Source of the DNA: an uncultured Kiloniellales bacterium
GTDB taxonomy: Bacteria; Pseudomonadota; Alphaproteobacteria; Kiloniellales; JAKSDN01
Assembly (NCBI GenBank): GCA_947259625.1
Contig: CAMYMY010000216.1
Coordinates: forward strand, 1-8,561
DNA length: 8,561 bases
Direction: 5' to 3'
The translations under genes and the position numbers were made by a program. The notes under the pieces were generated by a model. It was not told where the DNA came from. It made no database searches and was given only the letters and a program-made list of their open reading frames with translations. Shown one piece after another: positions 5,488 to 8,561 of this stretch (the stretch's first letter is position 1; each line of letters opens with the position of its first letter).

Positions 5488-7599
5488 ATGGTCGAATCCG
5501 GGAAAACGGCGCGGCTGGCCATCGACATCGGCGGCACCTTCACCGACCTGGCGCTGGAGGCGGGGAGCCGGCAAGTCACGGCCAAGGTGCTGACCACTCC
5601 GGCGCGGCCCGACGAGGCCGTGCTCGAGGGCATCGCCAAGGTCATGGCGGAGGCCGGAATCCGGCCGGACGAGGTCGGCCTGATCATCCACGGCACCACC
5701 CTGGCGACCAATGCGCTGATTGAGCGCAAGGGCGCCCGGACCGCGCTGGTCACCACCGAGGGCCACCGCGATTCCTTGGAGATGGCCTACGAGAACCGCT
5801 TCGAGCAGTACGACATCAATATCGACCGTCCGGATCCGCTGGTGCCGCGCTATCTGCGCTGGCCGCTGCCCGAGCGCCTGGACGCGCGTGGAGAGGAGCT
5901 GCGCCCGCTGGACGAGGCGGCGGTGTCGGCACTGATTCCACGCTTGGAGGCCGAGGGCATCGAGAGCCTCGCCGTCGGGCTGATCCACGCCTACGCCAAC
6001 CCGGCGCACGAAGAGCGCGTCGCCGAGATCCTGCGCGCCGCATTGCCCGACCTGTGGATCAGCCTGTCGTCCGAGGTCTGCCCGGAGATCCGCGAGTACG
6101 AGCGGCTCTCGACGACCTGCGCCAACGCCTACGTCCAGCCGCTGATGGCGCGCTACCTGACCCGCCTGGAGCAGCGCCTGCGCGAGGACGGCTTTGCCTG
6201 CCCCTTCCTGCTGATGACCTCGGGCGGGGGCCTGACCGGCTTCGAGACCGCCGTCAGGTTTCCGATCCGCTTGGTCGAGTCGGGCCCCGCCGGCGGCGCC
6301 ATCCTGGCCAGCCGGATTGCCGCCGAATGCGCCCTCGATCGTGTCCTGTCCTTCGACATGGGCGGCACGACCGCCAAGATCTGCTTGATCGACGACCAGC
6401 AAGACCAGCAACCCTTGACCTCGCGCAGTTTCGAGGTCGCCCGAGCCTACCGTTTCATGAGGGGCAGCGGTCTGCCCCTTCGGATCCCCGCCATCGAGAT
6501 GGTCGAGATCGGCGCGGGCGGCGGGTCGATCGCCAGTGTCGATGCGCTGAAGCGCGTCGCCGTGGGTCCCGAGAGTGCCGGGGCCGAGCCTGGTCCCGCC
6601 TGCTACGGCCGTGGCGGCGAGGCGCCGACCGTGACGGATGCCGATCTGGTGCTGGGGCGCATCGACCCCGAGGCCTTTGCCGGCGGCTCGATGACCTTGG
6701 CGCCGCAGCAGGCCGCGGCGGCGGTTTCCCACGGGGTCGGCGCGGCGCTCGACCTGGACGATCCGCTCGCCGCCTTTGCGATCAGCGAGGTGGTCGACGA
6801 GAACATGGCCAATGCCGCCCGGGTCCACGCCGTCGAGTGGGGCAAGGAGGTCGCCGGGCGCACGCTGATCGCCTTTGGCGGCGCGGCGCCGCTCCATGCC
6901 GCGCGTCTGGCGAAGAAGCTCGGGCTTGAGCGGATCGTCGTGCCGGCGGACGCGGGCGTCGGCTCGGCGATCGGCTTTCTTTGCGCTCCGATCGCCTACG
7001 AGGTCGTGCGCAGCCGCTATCACCGGCTCTCGGCCTTCGATCCGACCTTGGTCAACCGCACGCTGGAGGAGATGAGCGAGGAGGCCCACGCCGTGGTACG
7101 CGGCGCCGCGCCGGAGGCGGTGCTCGGTGAGGTCCGCACCGCCTACATGCGCTACATCGGCCAGGGCCATGAGATCGCCGTCGATCTGCCGGTGCGCCCG
7201 CTGCGGGCCGAGGACGGCGCGCTCCTCCGCGAGGCCTTCGATACGGCCTACACCTCCCTCTACGGCCGCACGATTCCCGGCCTCGACATCGAGGTGCTGA
7301 GCTGGACCGTCACGGTGGCAACCAGGGTGCCCGAACCCCGGGCGGCGGCTGAGCCCGAAGCAGCAGCCCCGCCGCCGGAGCCGGCCGCCCGGCGCCCGCT
7401 CTTCGATCCGGAGCGGGCCGGTCTCGTCAGCGTCCCGGTCTACCGCCGCGCCGAGCTCGGGGCAGGAATGCGTGTCGAGGGCCCGGCGCTGATTGTCGAG
7501 GACCAGACGACGACCGTCGTCGCCGAGGGGTTCACGGCGGCGGTCAACGATCTCGGCTACATCACGATGACCCGTCGCCGCGAGGAGGATCCTCGATGA
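5488..7599 (+). CDS. hyuA: Hydantoinase/oxoprolinase family protein, subunit A (ATP-dependent)
   Basis: The 703-residue protein has the normal length of HyuA-type subunits, which use ATP to activate a carbonyl or ring amide for hydrolysis or carboxylation together with HyuB. RLAIDIGGTFTDLALE (9-24) is the first ASKHA-type phosphate loop. FDMGGTTAKICLID (289-302) is the second phosphate loop. IGAGGGSIASVD (341-352) and EPGPACYGRGG (367-377) are the family signatures, and MANAARVHAVEWGKE is the usual adenosine-side helix. A low-complexity Ala/Pro/Glu linker (615-637) precedes the C-terminal domain. ATG 5488 is preferred over the in-frame GTG at 5461 because GAGGGACAGGGG precedes it and homologues start near this point. 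The gene overlaps hyuB by four bases (ATGA). Family members include N-methylhydantoinase, 5-oxoprolinase, and acetone or acetophenone carboxylase subunits. Sequence alone does not decide among them. Confidence 0.93.
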   Translation: MVESGKTARLAIDIGGTFTDLALEAGSRQVTAKVLTTPARPDEAVLEGIAKVMAEAGIRPDEVGLIIHGTTLATNALIERKGARTALVTTEGHRDSLEMAYENRFEQYDINIDRPDPLVPRYLRWPLPERLDARGEELRPLDEAAVSALIPRLEAEGIESLAVGLIHAYANPAHEERVAEILRAALPDLWISLSSEVCPEIREYERLSTTCANAYVQPLMARYLTRLEQRLREDGFACPFLLMTSGGGLTGFETAVRFPIRLVESGPAGGAILASRIAAECALDRVLSFDMGGTTAKICLIDDQQDQQPLTSRSFEVARAYRFMRGSGLPLRIPAIEMVEIGAGGGSIASVDALKRVAVGPESAGAEPGPACYGRGGEAPTVTDADLVLGRIDPEAFAGGSMTLAPQQAAAAVSHGVGAALDLDDPLAAFAISEVVDENMANAARVHAVEWGKEVAGRTLIAFGGAAPLHAARLAKKLGLERIVVPADAGVGSAIGFLCAPIAYEVVRSRYHRLSAFDPTLVNRTLEEMSEEAHAVVRGAAPEAVLGEVRTAYMRYIGQGHEIAVDLPVRPLRAEDGALLREAFDTAYTSLYGRTIPGLDIEVLSWTVTVATRVPEPRAAAEPEAAAPPPEPAARRPLFDPERAGLVSVPVYRRAELGAGMRVEGPALIVEDQTTTVVAEGFTAAVNDLGYITMTRRREEDPR
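6460..6479 (+). repeat. Perfect 8-bp hairpin inside hyuA
   Basis: AGGGGCAG (6460-6467), a CGGT loop and CTGCCCCT (6472-6479) form a perfect stem within hyuA. The codons encode RGSGLP, a conserved family motif, so protein constraint may explain most of it. No T-tract follows, so it is not an intrinsic terminator. Confidence 0.35.
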
Positions 7600-8561
7600 C
7601 CAAGAACAGCGCGCTCGAGCAGATCCGCCTTCAGATCATGTGGAACCGACTGCTCTCGGTGGTCGAGGAACAGGCCCAGACGCTGATCCGCACGGCCTTC
7701 TCGACCTCGGTGCGCGAGGCCGGCGACCTCTCGGCCGGGGTCTTCGACCTCGAGGGGCGCATGCTGGCGCAGGCGGTCACCGGCACGCCTGGCCATGTCA
7801 ACGCCATGGCCGCCTCGGTCGGCTTCTTCCTCGAGCGCTTCCCGGCCGCAAGCATGGCCAAGGGCGACCACTACATCACCAACGACCCCTGGCTCGGCAC
7901 CGGGCACCTGCACGACTTCACCGTGGTCAGCCCGACTTTCCGGGACGGCCGGCCGGTGGCGCTCTTCGCCTCGACCAGCCACGTGGTCGACGTCGGCGGC
8001 CGCGGCTTCGGTCCGGATGCCCGCCAGGTCTACGAGGAAGGGCTCAGGATTCCGATCATGCCGCTCGCCCGGCGCGGCGAGATGAACGGCGCGCTGCTCG
8101 AGATCGTCAGGGCCAATGTGCGCGAGCCGGTCCAGGTCGAAGGCGACCTCTACTCGCTCGCCGCCTGCAACGAGACCGGAGGCCGGCGCCTGCTCGCCAT
8201 GATGGCGGAGTTCGGCTTGGAGAGCCTCGACGCGTTGGCCGAACACGTCATCGGGCACTCCCGGGCAGCCATGCTGGAGGAGATCGGCCGGCTCGAATTC
8301 GGCACCTACCGGAACGCCATGCGGGTCGACGGCTACGAACACGAGGTCGACCTGGTCGCGGCGATGACGATCGGGCCGGGCGGTATCGACGTGGACTTCA
8401 CGGGGACCTCGCCGGTCTCCGGCTACGGCATCAACGTGCCGATCACCTACACCCAGGCCTACGCCTCCTTCGGCGTGCGCTGCGTGGTCGGCGGCGTGAT
8501 CCCGAACAACGCTGGCTCGCTCGCGCCGGTGCGGGTTACGGCGCCCGCGGGCTCGATCCTC
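7596..8561 (+). CDS. hyuB: Hydantoinase/oxoprolinase family protein, subunit B (3' end beyond window)
   Basis: An open frame runs from ATG 7596 to the last base of the window (322 codons, no stop). The full family length is typically above 500 residues, so about 60% is present. It starts MTKNSALEQIRLQIMWNRLL, the classic HyuB opening. Other recognisable blocks are STSVREAGDLSAGVFDLEG (residues about 37-55), AQAVTGTPGHVNAM, GDHYITNDPWLGTGHLHDF (about 90-108), FASTSHVVDVGG and VDFTGTSPVSGYGIN. The TNDP.LG.GHLHDF segment carries Asp and His residues expected to bind the active-site metal by family analogy. The ATG overlaps the hyuA stop (ATGA), so translation is coupled. HyuB supplies the hydrolytic or carboxylating active site that acts on the substrate activated by HyuA. 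There is no sign of frameshift in the visible part. Confidence 0.93.
   Translation, partial: MTKNSALEQIRLQIMWNRLLSVVEEQAQTLIRTAFSTSVREAGDLSAGVFDLEGRMLAQAVTGTPGHVNAMAASVGFFLERFPAASMAKGDHYITNDPWLGTGHLHDFTVVSPTFRDGRPVALFASTSHVVDVGGRGFGPDARQVYEEGLRIPIMPLARRGEMNGALLEIVRANVREPVQVEGDLYSLAACNETGGRRLLAMMAEFGLESLDALAEHVIGHSRAAMLEEIGRLEFGTYRNAMRVDGYEHEVDLVAAMTIGPGGIDVDFTGTSPVSGYGINVPITYTQAYASFGVRCVVGGVIPNNAGSLAPVRVTAPAGSIL

Noticed and set aside
5356..7170. Long minus-strand open frame (about 600 codons) opposite hyuA
   Set aside because: It is a shadow of hyuA, whose sense translation contains every family signature. The antisense translation has none and would run through the divergent control region into the alpha-subunit start.
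3044..8561. Complete creatinine/N-methylhydantoin pathway from HyuAB plus sarcosine-oxidase-like flavoprotein
   Set aside because: No carbamoylsarcosine amidase or creatinine deaminase is visible, and the flavoprotein looks FOXRED1-like without the covalent-FAD cysteine of monomeric sarcosine oxidase. It is kept only as one testable idea.

Overview
The window is GC-rich bacterial chromosomal DNA with tightly packed genes, several translationally overlapping. Base composition, codon use and gene repertoire (a FOXRED1-like flavoprotein, ATP-dependent HyuA/HyuB, a two-subunit TPP decarboxylase, a kappa-class GST relative) suggest an alphaproteobacterium, perhaps of the Rhodospirillales type. That assignment is inferred from gene content, not from a marker gene. 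I see no rRNA, tRNA, CRISPR array, insertion sequence or phage gene.

Layout. At the left edge is a small leftward reading frame (208 to 29) with a very good ribosome binding site. It is separated by about 165 bases of non-coding DNA from a rightward class III, PLP-dependent aminotransferase-type gene (374-1729), which is followed by a GNAT acetyltransferase gene (1810-2304). Converging on these from the right are leftward genes. The order of transcription is TPP decarboxylase alpha subunit (5359 to 4820), TPP decarboxylase beta subunit (4827 to 4219), FOXRED1-like FAD oxidoreductase (4222 to 3044) and, after a 120-base gap, a DsbA-fold isomerase/kappa GST-like protein (2923 to 2324). A 128-base divergent control region (5360-5487) separates this operon from a rightward hyuA (5488-7599) and hyuB (7596 onward, cut by the window end).

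The first three leftward genes overlap by 8 and 4 bases, and hyuA/hyuB overlap by 4 bases. These are two translationally coupled units sharing one divergent promoter region that carries a helically phased direct repeat. The plausible common theme is catabolism of a small nitrogen-containing acid or cyclic amide. HyuAB would open or carboxylate a ring or carbonyl with ATP, the flavoprotein would oxidise a C-N bond, the aminotransferase-type enzyme would handle an amino group, and the TPP enzyme would decarboxylate a 2-oxoacid. The substrate is unknown. The genes expected for the textbook pathways of these families (phosphonate: PepM, PhnX; sulfonate: Xsc; creatinine: carbamoylsarcosine amidase) are absent from the window. 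The gene combination is the most interesting feature here, and a functional link among the genes is inference.
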